NCBI GenBank assembly: GCA_900073065.1 | Contig: FJOG01000014.1 | Location: 670,803 to 734,802 of the forward strand | Origin: Phialocephala subalpina | Taxonomy: Eukaryota; Ascomycota; Leotiomycetes; Helotiales; Mollisiaceae | Length of the DNA: 64,000 nucleotides | Direction: 5' to 3' | Shown: positions 11,348 through 21,301 of the stretch, piece after piece | Position numbering within the stretch: position 1 is the stretch's first letter | How the letters are laid out: every line of letters starts with the position of its first letter | The notes under the pieces: generated by a model | What the model saw: only the letters and a program-made list of their open reading frames with translations | The model's database searches: none | Told to the model about the DNA's origin: nothing | Position numbers and translations under genes: made by a program

Positions 11348-12535
11348 TTAAGAGTACCATCTCTTATCAACATAACTAGTCGCGGTAGCAATGGGAGCCG
11401 TACCAGTGTGCTTAGCCTTGCTGATAAACCCACTGGAAGGGAAAACAGAAGAGCACTTCTTCTTAGTGCTGCTCACAGTTCCGTTTCCGTATGGGGCGGC
11501 GGTAGAGAGAACTGGGATGAGGGTAGCGGTGCTAAGGACGGTGGTCTCGCTTGCAGCAGCGGATGAGACAACAAGGTTCTGGCCGGCGGCGGAGGAGATG
11601 GCGCCTGATGAGCCTGAGCCAGTTCCGGTGGCAGCGGCGGTCTCGGTCTGTGGAATTGGGTTAATAAGATATTGTGGGATGAGCAAGGGGAGAGTACGTA
11701 CCACAGTGACGGTTGAGAGAGCAACGGTGACAGTGACTGGGACACAGCCAGCAGCTCCCGAAGCGGATCCAGCGGCACCAGAAGCAGCCCCGAGAGCAGC
11801 TGAGCCAGATGAGGCTGGGAGAACGGTGACGTAGCGGGTAGAGGTTGAGGTTCCGGTGAGGGTGGAGGTGACATCGGATGAAGTAGCAACATTGCCCTCC
11901 TTTCCGCTAATTCCAGCAGTTGCCTCTCCAGCAGCCGCAGAAGTTGGGAGAGTAGCGTAGACGGTAGCAGTTTGGGTATGCTTGATGGTGGTTGTAACGA
12001 CAGTGGTGGAAGTTCCAGAGCCCAGAGTGTAAGTCAAGACCACAGACTCTGATCCACTGTTTGAGCCAGTAACTTGAGCACCTGCGGAAGAAACACCGGT
12101 TCCGAGAGGAGCAGATGGGTAGGAAGCAGCACCAAGGGCCTTTGAAGAGCTAACGGCACCAACACCAGTTCCGAAAGGAGCGCTTGATGCGGGGGTTGAG
12201 ACGACACCAGCAGCAGTGCTCGAGGCGCTGGCGGTGTATGAAGAAAGGATCGCGGAGCTGGCACTCTCAGCCTCAGCAACGGGGCAGACAGTGGTGAAGA
12301 TCTCGACGGTATCGGTAACAACAATCTCGCTTGTCGACTCAGATGCACGAGCAGGGCAGTCAGTGATTGATGCTGCGCAGCTGGTAATGGTGTGGACTGA
12401 GGTGGCGTAGACGGTCAGGGTAGTTTGAGGAGCCGTGGTGTTGTATTGACGGCGGTGGTGGAAGTGTTGAGGGGCATGCTGGTGGGCGGTGGCCAAGGCC
12501 GCGAAGAGGGCTACAGAAGTGGCGGTGAACTGCAT
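11348..12535 (-). CDS. Secreted Ser/Thr/Ala-rich cell-wall-type protein
   Basis: Begins with a clear signal peptide (MQFTATSVALFAALATA), then a His-rich patch and a Cys-containing domain (TITSCAASITDCPA and TTVCPVAEA, about residues 50-85). The rest is a long Ser/Thr/Ala/Gly-rich region with repeated TVYAT-type and VTVT-type strings, as in heavily O-glycosylated fungal wall proteins. The tail ends in RWYS without a hydrophobic GPI-attachment segment, so release or another wall linkage is more likely than a GPI anchor. A likely intron lies at 11648-11701 (GTACGT donor, ATTAAC branch, CACAG acceptor); it is 54 nt with no stop, so both spliced (377 residues) and unspliced (395) forms stay in frame. 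The family is not recognised more precisely. Confidence 0.75.
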   Translation of the reverse strand: MQFTATSVALFAALATAHQHAPQHFHHRRQYNTTAPQTTLTVYATSVHTITSCAASITDCPARASESTSEIVVTDTVEIFTTVCPVAEAESASSAILSSYTASASSTAAGVVSTPASSAPFGTGVGAVSSSKALGAASYPSAPLGTGVSSAGAQVTGSNSGSESVVLTYTLGSGTSTTVVTTTIKHTQTATVYATLPTSAAAGEATAGISGKEGNVATSSDVTSTLTGTSTSTRYVTVLPASSGSAALGAASGAAGSASGAAGCVPVTVTVALSTVTVVRTLPLLIPQYLINPIPQTETAAATGTGSGSSGAISSAAGQNLVVSSAAASETTVLSTATLIPVLSTAAPYGNGTVSSTKKKCSSVFPSSGFISKAKHTGTAPIATATSYVDKRWYS

Positions 12536-14908
12536 GTTGTGATGTGTATTGGAGATTGAGATTCTTTCCTTCGGACTTTCTCAGCAATCAATGCTTCCCT
12601 AACAATATTTGATTCTTTCGTGGGGCGTCGTAGAGACTGGTTCGTAAACTTGAGCAGATTTGGACAGTGGGTAATAGCGAGCGAAAGTCGATTTCGCGAT
12701 GAGATCTCTCGTAAAGAATGACTGGAGCTAGAAAGTGAAAGTAAATCTATGGCAAAGAACGACCGTAAGGACTGTAGTGGTCAAGACAAATCTTGGTGAA
12801 GAGAGAAGAGGAAAAGAATTAGGAGCGGGCAGCAGAGGACAAAAGGGAAGCGCGGATTGCACTGGCAAGGGTAGAAGAGACTAGAACAGGATTCGTTATG
12901 CGGGTCAGGGCGGACCTAGTCGAACCCTACCTGAACCCTGAGCCTTTGATGATGCTGGTCTAAAAGAGGGTCTTGATCTCGCCATCAGATGAGGTGAACT
13001 GGCGGCGAGAGGCTGTGGGCAGGAGGGCCAAGCCGAAAACGCAAACTAAAATTGATTAGGGGGTTCGCCTATGGATATTTCAGGGACAAGGCCTGCTGGG
13101 CGTGCTGATTGGCGCTGAGTTCAGGTGGTGGCCCGGCGACGTGCGTTGATCTTCAGGTACGAGATGTTTTCTGGTCCTCTGGTTGGGTGAGCTTAGCCAC
13201 CAGATTAGTGAAACATGATGGGATGAACTCGGCATCCAAACATACAGATCTGTGCAGAGACCTCTTGAAGCTGTGCATAACGTCGAAAGGAGAATCGGAC
13301 GACGAATGGTACAGAGTCTCTCATCGTTGAGACCTCTTGCTGCGTAGGATTCCTCTGGCAGAAGACACCTTCTCGAAGTATTCGTGCCGATTCGTAAGAC
13401 TTCATTTCATTGAGATCACCGCCCCCACTGCATGGTGACGACGCGGAGATGATTTGGGGCAGAGATGTTGGGCAACGCCGCAGCCGAGTACCGTTATGGA
13501 CCAGTCGCCCTGGATATGCAAAATCTGGTATCGAGGTGCATAACTAGTCAACTCTTGGGCAAGCGCTGCGATTAGATCCCGAATAAGATCTCCCCTGAAT
13601 AGCAATTGATATGCAGTGGTACGCAGTGATACGGAGAGCTGGGGATGGCCTCTTCGTCTTCCTCTCAGGTCTCGACCGGTCAAGCTCATTGTGCCAAGAG
13701 TATTGAAAATGATAAGAGTATTTGATATCCACGTCGACGTCGATGCGATGAATATCTTCTCCAATCTCTTTTGTCTGCCGAAGCTCATGATCTGAGCCTG
13801 CAGCGGGGAGATCCCAGTCGCACAATGAATGAGTTGAAACTTGAAACGTCGTTTCCTGCAAGGAGAGAAACACCCTTCATTGGTCGAATCTTCCCGCGCA
13901 CGGCGCCACGAAGCCAAGCTTTTGCGAACCCCCTGAAGCCCGGGGCTGTTTGTCGTGGACGAAGGTGGTGGAGGACACGAAGACCACGCTTTCCAAGTTC
14001 CAACCCACGGCAATTTGCATCGCCAGCTGGCCTTGATGCTACTCTATCATTCGACTCCGTCACAGCATCGCACAACAGCGTTTGACACCGGCAAGCTTCC
14101 AACCCGAAACCAAAGGACCGGTCCGTAAGAGTGGGAGAATCCTTCGAACATCGTACCCCTTTCCAGAAGGTGCCTCGATTGTTCCCACCAACCCCCTCAT
14201 CTCCCTCCATATTACACAGCCGTCTTAGGAACTCTTAGGTCGCGCCCCCCATATCAAAGCTTGACGCCCTCACACGTGAAACAGATTGTCTCTCTTCCCT
14301 GGACATGCTGCCGCCGTCGCATAAGAATACCAAGCGATCAATGTCCGCGATCCTTGGAAGCAATAATGGGGTGGCAACTTCAAAGTTGGCCCGCGGTTTC
14401 GAAACTCCATGTAATGAACATCGCATCCTCCCTGGACCTGAGATGGGCTGCGGACGACGAGAAGTCTTCCCGCAGAGATTGCTGGTTCAAGTCGTCCTGA
14501 ACGAGAAGGGTGGGATCCTGCGAGATTTGAACGAATGCGAGTGCGCAAATATTAAAACAGAAGCGTGAATATAACTTGGAGGTCATCAAGGCCTGTAGAA
14601 TAGGTTTGTTGTGGTGATGTTTCTGCGTTTGATCACTTTGATATCGCGATGTTTGTGGAGAAGTTCCTTTGATTTGCGAAGTCTGGGGGAACTTGGATGG
14701 GTTGTGCAACCACATCGGAATATTATTCCAGAACTTGAACACTCCGTTCCAATTCCATCGCATATCACTTTATCTCTTTCCGCAAACTTTTCTTTTCACC
14801 CTTCAAAACTCTTTGAAAAGCGACCCGTGCGATACGTCACGTGCCGTACCTGGATCTCGATTTGTCTGGTACCCTAGGCCTGGCCCAGTAGTCCAGAATG
14901 CTATGATA
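12536..14908. other. Intergenic region upstream of wall-protein gene
   Basis: The first few hundred bases should hold the wall-protein promoter; they are purine-rich with many GAAAG words. Between 13402 and 14210 overlapping minus-strand frames of up to 203 codons occur in GC-richer sequence, but composition and absence of motifs argue for chance. No RNA gene was recognised. Confidence 0.5.
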
Positions 14909-15235
14909 TTACTCATCGCTTGTCTTTAGGCATACCCTCTTCTCTTCATCGTCAATATGTTTATAACTTCCAAGTACTGTCGCATGCTCTTCGTCCGAAG
15001 CCAACGTTGAAGACTCAGAGTCACTTTTTGAACTCGGCTCTGAAAATGCCGTTATACATCTCCTTCGACTTTGCACGGAGAATTGAATGCGCTGAACACA
15101 TATCGCTGCATCTGGGGATCGGAATTCTTGCGACCTTACCTTCAAGACTGTCACCATTCTTCTGTCGGAGAGCTGCGAATTGAAACACCAGGCGCGTGAG
15201 CGCGCAACAATATCTGAAGGCCAGGCATGTTCCAC
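14909..15235 (-). CDS. Hypothetical small acidic-tailed protein
   Basis: Open frame of 108 codons. Its last 45 residues are rich in Ser, Asp and Glu and contain the string GSYKHIDDEE. The YKH triplet also occurs near the ends of exon-like segments in the minus-strand tandem array at 16.6-17.5 kb, which hints that these fragments may belong to one fast-evolving locus. There is no signal peptide, membrane segment or known domain, and no promoter evidence. It could be the last exon of a longer gene, a lone gene, or chance. Confidence 0.25.
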   Translation of the reverse strand: MEHAWPSDIVARSRAWCFNSQLSDRRMVTVLKVRSQEFRSPDAAICVQRIQFSVQSRRRCITAFSEPSSKSDSESSTLASDEEHATVLGSYKHIDDEEKRVCLKTSDE

Positions 15236-15650
15236 TGGGAAGTGCTGCTGTCAATCGTATGTTCCTGATTGCTTTGTCACTCAGAACAACTCTCGGCAGG
15301 GCGTTATTGAACTATGAATTTTGATGGTCGCGCTGCTGCGACTTTATCCTCTTGTCCTTTCCATGCACTTTGCAGATTCTATCATCTCTCACTCCAGCCT
15401 AGTATCACGTCCTAATCTTCTCCATATCATCCGCATCATCTGCATCCTCTTGTCAAAACCAGCATCGCATTCTCGTCATGTCTGTCCGTTTGCCGTATGC
15501 CTTGCGAGGATTTTTGAATTGGGATCTTTCTTTCCAGGAAAAATCAGCTACTGCTCCCTCGTAGTCTTGGGAAGCACTTACCTAGCGATGTGAAGGTAGT
15601 ATCGACATCATAGTTCATCCGTTTGTTCTTCGCCCATTCGATCGATGATG

Positions 15651-16250
15651 ATACCGGCAGAAAGGTTAGGAAACTAGCAGATTGCTTACATAGCTTAATG
15701 TCAGTATCCGCTTCTCGTCCAATTCTGAGATAGTGTGGGAGGAAGTTCAAAGCATCAGAGTGGAATAACTATAAAATCCACCCGGCTTTTATCCTCATCG
15801 TTCCTGAGAACTCGGATAAACACGGACCACGAATTCATCATTGTAGCTTGGACTGGCGAGAAAGAAGCAGGCGTGCGTACCTATGTCATTCCCAAGCAAA
15901 GTGTCTTTGCTCGCAACGATACTGAAGTCGGGTATGGGACAATCTCGATGAAGATACCGGTAAGACGTCGAAGAGGCTAGCAGATGGCTCCTAGAGCTTG
16001 AAGTCAGTTACTCGATCTTTCCCCAAAACTGAGAGTGTAGCCAACATGTCAAAGCATCAGAGGTGGCAAAACAGTACAAACCACCGGGGTTTTTCATCCT
16101 CATCGTTCCTAAGAACTTTGAGAAACACGACCCAAGATCATGGTTATAGCTTGAAAGTTGAATTCGCAAGAAAGAAGCAAGCGCACGTACCGTTCTTTCG
16201 CAGGACTCCACTGCCTTGGGTCGAACCCAGAAACCGTGATGGCGTGTCAG
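15651..16250 (-). repeat. Two tandem copies of a ~300-bp exon-intron-like unit
   Basis: Two head-to-tail copies, about 15651-15950 and 15951-16250, clearly related but diverged. Shared landmarks on the plus strand include CAAAGCATCAGAG, TCCTCATCGTTCCT and AGAAAGAAGCA blocks in the same order. Read on the minus strand, each copy has a donor-like GTACG site, a pyrimidine-rich stretch and an AG acceptor (TTCTTAG or TTCTCAG) followed by an open segment starting NDED and ending at a homologous TGA. The copies differ in that segment by a multiple of three. A third donor-like site (GTAAGTGC) occurs at about 15587-15594. The sequence supports a tandem duplication; whether it is transcribed is unknown. 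Confidence 0.65.
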
Positions 16251-16583
16251 GCCAAAACAACTCTTCAGTTCCTAGATGGATTGTGATATAGCTCGTTCGA
16301 ATAGGGCGTTCTATTTAGGTATCTTGTTCGATGATGAAGTAGCATGAAGCTTGAAACCGGGCTGAGGGCGATCTTCGTCTTTTGAATGCTTGGAGCTCGC
16401 TTTGTGTTCGTTCTGAGATCGAGACAATGGGTGCTGTGGAAGTCGTACCTGTTAGCTTTTGCCTCCAAGTCGCTGCCAAAGGCAACCGTCAAGTTGTCCA
16501 TTTCATAAAGCATCCCGTGGGAGCTCTCGGGCCAGTTTCTCGTCATCATTCCGAGGAACCCATATGGAAGTCGGACCCATTCG

Positions 16584-17126
16584 TCATATGGAAAGCCAAA
16601 TTGTGAACGAAAAACGAGTACTCAACTTGTAATGTTTATATCCCATCATCTCTCGTCTGTCTGTGATGACATGGGTAGAGTTTGAGGTCCTTGCAGAACG
16701 ACTAGATTGTTCGGGATGCTCGAGACTCGCTCCTCCCCATTTCCTGAGACCAAGTGTAGCATGATGCTTTCCTATCGAACTCTTAGTGTTGCGACACTGC
16801 ACGGTACGAAAGCACTGCTGCTCTTGCAAGTTTAAGACTTCAGACATCACTCTTTCGAGCGGCTTTTGCGACATTGTTCCCGAAGAAACTTCAGTTGCAG
16901 GCAAGCGGGGTATCTCATCATGTCCGTAAAGTAGCAAAAACAAAAGGGAATTGGGCAGACTTATCTTGTGGAGCGGTAGTGGCCTCCAAAGTGTTCCCAG
17001 GACCACGTTCACATTGTGGCAGGCCGATGATGAGGACAGGACTCTGGGTGTCGAGGTCAAAGCTATCGCCCTGCGATTGCTTCGGTGGTCGTGCTCGAGG
17101 TAGGTTCTGAGGCTTTTCGATGGCAA
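16584..17126 (-). CDS. Hypothetical frame joined to tandem exon-like array
   Basis: The longest open stretch of the 15-18 kb region (about 180 codons; the first codon is TTG, so it is more likely an internal exon than a complete gene). On the minus strand it can be extended upstream to an AG acceptor at 17154-17156 that ends the last repeat unit of the array. It finishes near GYKHYKL followed by a GTACTC donor-like site at about 16621, echoing the YKH ends of the repeat units. No domain is recognised. It may be a real exon of an orphan gene or a decayed one. Confidence 0.25.
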   Translation of the reverse strand: MPSKSLRTYLEHDHRSNRRAIALTSTPRVLSSSSACHNVNVVLGTLWRPLPLHKISLPNSLLFLLLYGHDEIPRLPATEVSSGTMSQKPLERVMSEVLNLQEQQCFRTVQCRNTKSSIGKHHATLGLRKWGGASLEHPEQSSRSARTSNSTHVITDRREMMGYKHYKLSTRFSFTIWLSI

Positions 17127-17850
17127 TGTGATGGAAGATGCGATGCTGCGATGCTGAAGAGAGTCAGTTTGACAATGAAGACCGATGGCAGTCGAGCGAC
17201 AACTTACTCTACAAGTAGCTCATAGCTCTGATTGTGTTTATATGCGGGCATTGCGAACCTGTTCGGTAGTCTTCGTCCATTATTGTTGAATGTACTGCGT
17301 TGTGATGGCGATGCGATGTTCGGAAGAAAGTCAGTCAGTTTGGCAGTCCAGATCGATCATAGTCGAGCGATAACTTACACTGCAAGAACTTCATAACCTT
17401 GGTTGTGTTTATATGCGAGTGTCGCGAGAGTTACCAGTGGTATTGGTGTTGTGTCGTTGATTGTGCTGTGTTGAGTTGTGGATGGCGACGTGATGCTGAG
17501 CAGAGCCGCAAAAAGTCAATTAGTCTCGCGGTCCAGACCGATCATAATCGAGTGACAAACTGCACTGCCAGAGCCTCAACTTATAGCTACGACTGCAGTG
17601 GTGTGAGGGTTGAGAAAGCCTCTTGCGGTATTGATGTTGTATTTGCTTGTTGTGCTAGGTTGTAGATGAAGATGTGGTGCTGAAATGAGGATCGATCAAT
17701 TTGGTGATTCAGACCGATCGCAGTGTGGCAGAAGATGAACCTGCGGGCGCTCCATAGTTCTGCGATGATTATAAACGAGCATTGAGGAACCATTTGGTGG
17801 AGTTGATGCCATATTTGTTGGTTGTGCAATGCTGTTGGTGGTGGTGGTTG
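17118..17850 (-). repeat. Degenerate tandem array, four ~150-185-bp exon-intron-like units
   Basis: Read on the minus strand, exon-like segments begin at 17831, 17679, 17495 and 17318, with a fifth start at 17153. Each start is CATC/CACC-rich and, except the one at 17318, is preceded by a CAG acceptor. The units at 17495 and 17318 end at perfect GTAAGTT donors (17378 and 17207), are 117 and 111 nt, and encode AYKHNQ followed by a Tyr-Glu pair near their ends. Intron-like parts share the words CTCGACT and ATCGGTCTG or close variants, and CTGAC branch-like sites. Donors of the first two units (GTTCAT, GTGCAG) and one acceptor (GAA) are decayed, and the 17679 unit carries stops. This is tandem duplication of an exon plus its intron. 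Confidence 0.65.
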
Positions 17851-18739
17851 TGTAGAGAGATGGGAGAAACACAGCGAAGTAGGTAGTATCTATTTTCACT
17901 ACTGGAATTACGCGTTTTTGATATGTTCGGGTCGTCACTGCCTCTGTTGCCGTTCCTGCCATGTTGAGTTCCATCCTCCTCTGTTTTGCACTACCGAAAC
18001 TCTAATTCTTGGTAGCGACATCTGCAGGCTACGATGCTATTCTTTGGTCATACTGTTCACAAGATAAGAGGAAGTGCTTCAAAATCAGTTCGAGTTATTT
18101 GGAACCTTGAAGCAAATATGATGGTGAAGCGTTGGTGTTGCTGGCACTCGCAGCATAAAGTTGGTTGAGACTCAAAGAGCTTGCAAGGAAAGTTCTCCCG
18201 AAAATGTTACTCAAGGACTCTATTGCTTCAAGTCAATACCACTAGATTGATATTGAACATACTAATCTATGGTATGCTTCTGCTAAAATAACTTGATGTC
18301 CCTCGATGGCCCATCTTCGTTTCTTGCAGGTCGGCGAATTTAGCCGAGAAGGCAAGACCATCCCGGTCTTCGTGGGCTCTTTCTTATTTCCATTACACCG
18401 ACACCCATTCTCGCATGCTTTGCTCCTTCTGCAACCCCTCATGTTATACACAAGTACCTGTCATCAATCATATCGCCAACCAATCGACAAAAGGATGGAA
18501 ATTCTCACGATGTGATGATGTTCGCTTAGCGAACCGGAAAGGGGGCAACATTATGCTAACACGACACGAAGTCACTGTTACCTTAATTGCTGATAGATCA
18601 CAAGACTTGAAATTCTCTGTACTGTCATTATCGTCATGAATCAAACGACACCACCAAAATGAATGTGCGATGTCAAGCCAGACATTCACCTCATCCCTCC
18701 CCACCTCAACCGAAATTCTCCCCTTATCCCCACCTCCGA
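17851..18739. other. Region without recognised features
   Basis: Lies upstream (on the minus strand) of the tandem exon-like array. A short minus-strand frame with in-frame ATGs near 17960-17974 could be a first exon for that array, but no promoter or clear splice path supports it. Short frames near 18242-18704 show no motif. Confidence 0.4.
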
Positions 18740-18744
18740 TTTCC

Positions 18745-19095
18745 CGCCATATAGATTTAAATAAGCAGAACCCCTCATCCTACCCAGGTAGGACAACGCC
18801 AACTAGTCGCGCAAGTTCTCTTCTTTAATTTCTGGTCAGAACCACAACTAACAACGAACAGTAATCCACGCATACGCACACGCACACCAACGCGGCGGGG
18901 TAGAGAAGACTCGTGCGTTCATGGGGAGGTGAACGCCGAGACACTCCTACTTTAAGCCTGCACGGCGGATTGAACAATGCTACGCGCTTGGTAGGGGGGC
19001 TAGGGGGGCTTAGCTACACCAGATAGGCTTGTGTGGCCGAACCCTTTTGTAGAAATTTGAACTTTGAGAGGTTTTTTGGGGTTTGGTTTTTTGCT
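18745..19095 (+). other. Possible non-coding transcript with TATA-like element
   Basis: A TATA-like run (TATAGATTTAAATAA) at about 18753-18767 follows a pyrimidine-rich stretch. Downstream there is no good protein frame, but there are short potential hairpins (for example GTTCA...TGAAC in the 18918-18935 area), a G-rich block around 18990-19010, and two T-runs at about 19071-19094 that could end a polymerase III transcript. A possible small intron (about 18791-18861, with an ACTAAC branch-like site) is also visible. I could not match it to SRP, RNase P/MRP, U-snRNA or telomerase RNA signatures that I know, so it remains a weak candidate. Confidence 0.2.
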
Positions 19096-21301
19096 CTCGC
19101 TAATCGCCGCCTCCTTTCTTTGAGAGCCGTAAGCGAGGCCGACGAGGTTCGGCGGGAACAGTTCAATGTTTGAAAATGATTCCAGGCTTTGAACTGGATA
19201 GAATATTGTGGAATTGATTTCTATTCTTATGTCTTCAATGCCCTTGCGTTTGTCGTGGGAATTTCTGACTCAAATTCTGTTCTTCACAGGGTTGAGATTG
19301 ACTTCTGAAGAATGACCTCCCCCTGAAGTCACAAATTTCGACCTGACTACAACTTTTTCTGGATTCGATCACCTTATCTGGGATCAATCTGCATAGCCTC
19401 AAAGGGTGATATTTCGATGATTGTTTCCACAGCAGTTTTCAAAGACTTCATTGCATTCCGTCATCAACACTCAGGGAGCACGAAGTGCCATCTTCGCACG
19501 AGGCTCCAGTCTCGGCGGTGATGCCTGCTTCGCGATGCGCAACAACTGTAGAGTTTGTTTTATAAGGGAAATTAAGTATCAATTCAAATGGTGATAGGAG
19601 GGACGCCCTGCAATGTACGCTTATTGTTGGTGAGAACAGAGTACAAAAGGTGGTTTCTTGCTCTTCAAGGAATATCCTGCTTTCGATTCAACTGATTCCT
19701 CTTCAAATCTGTTGTTGTGCTACGGTGGAAAGTCGTTGCATAGTTTACATGACAGTGAAACCTTGATAGGAGGTTGTTCAACTTCCCCTTGATCTTCCAT
19801 CAAGTTTAAAATTCGAGATAGAGGAACTCACTTTCGAACCTGGAAGGTGAATAAGGCAATAATCGTGACCAGAAGCTACTGGGTAAAGGTATATATATTA
19901 TATGAGCCTGGGATAGAAGGGAGCGCTGCGTTTCCGCCTCTCACTTTGGTCCACGAACCCTTTTCCTTGTCGCCAAAGAAGGGGCTGGGATTGAAGTGGA
20001 TATATCTTTACCGCATCTCTCCACAATCATTTTCAACATCTCAATCACTTCATATATTGACTCATGTCCATTAATCCTCAAAACTTCCGAGTTTCATCCA
20101 TCAAATACTTCCTAACACTAGGGACCGGAGGAAATATTGGTGAACGCCACGTGATGCGCTCATGCCAAGACGCCGCTTTTAGCAAAATCCTTGGGACGAA
20201 ATGGCGGTGCTTCACAATTTGTCTCCAGCTTCAACAAATTTGCGTGATCATCTAGTATTTCTATCCAACGCGACTCAAGTTCTCACTGCCCCTTTTCGCA
20301 ATTTTGTCGCGCATGAGAACTACGAAACGTTCGGCAGAGGGATGGACCATCGTGAATCTCACTCGGAAGGAGGCGAAATTGTACCCAACGACTGGCTGCT
20401 GACTACTGGCAGCTGCAGCCTCCGATCTCTGCAAAGCGATTGTATCCCGAACATGTTCTCGCGATCACCTCTCCAGAACAGGATTCTCGGAAATTCATCC
20501 CAGAGATTGTCTCAGGGAGGTTGGTGATGGCCCACTCACAACGCTGCCACGAATTTTCGTTCGAGCGACAACGAGGTACATCCCAGTGGAAGCCTCGTAT
20601 ATTGGGCTCACTATACTCCAGAAACAACCTCAACCTCGTTTCACCATCGCACTTCGGCATACTGTCTCACCCATCTCTTCGAATTTGACATCTCCCTTGA
20701 CGTCATTTTTCTCCTTTCTGGCGTTCGCAGACCGTGCCCTTCTTCGTGATCTTCCAAAAGTTCGGCTAGACCACGAGAGACTTGGGTCGACATCGGATAT
20801 CCATGATACACGTTGGCTTGCATTGATTTACACCGGGGTAGTCCCTTACCTCCATCGTCGTGAGTACCTATCTCACCCGCCATTCGTACTCGAACGTCGA
20901 TGATTTTTGCTTTTCCTTTATCATGCAAAGTATACGTCCCACCTCTGTAAGCATCGTCAACCTGGACGGTCTGAAATGGAGGAGGCACGGTGTACGTATG
21001 TGGCTGGACAATATTCCCGACACCAGGGAAGCCGGGACCAAGTATGGCTGGGAGATATCTACGTTGAGATGATGGCGGTTGGGTGAGGAAAGAAGACCAT
21101 ATTTGAAACAGCTATAATACTTTCAACGCCTGCCATCTCTACGCTTACCATCTCAACTTATCATTCTGCACATCACTATTCAGCCGCAACCACAAGTCCT
21201 CTAAAGGACTATTCAAATTCACAACGGAGCACGCCTTGCGTCGCCGTCCATCCTATACTTGGATTCCACCACCACTCTTACTTCCGCATTTCAAAGTCGA
21301 A
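19096..21301. other. Intergenic region and aquaporin upstream sequence
   Basis: No convincing gene. A minus-strand frame is open from about 21111 to 20641 without a good ATG start. The final 150 bases are CT/CA-rich leader-like sequence before the aquaporin start. No RNA gene or repeat was recognised. Confidence 0.45.

Noticed and set aside
13402..14013. 203-codon minus-strand frame
   Set aside because: Overlaps other open frames of similar length in GC-richer DNA, has no domain or splice support and an atypical composition.
14950..15180. Possible 28-nt intron (GTAAGG...CCCCAG) in the 14.9-kb frame
   Set aside because: Too short for a spliceosomal intron and the frame is open without it.
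16195..16235. tRNA-like T-arm (GGGTCGAACCC)
   Set aside because: No acceptor stem, anticodon arm or D arm could be placed around it; it is part of the tandem repeat.
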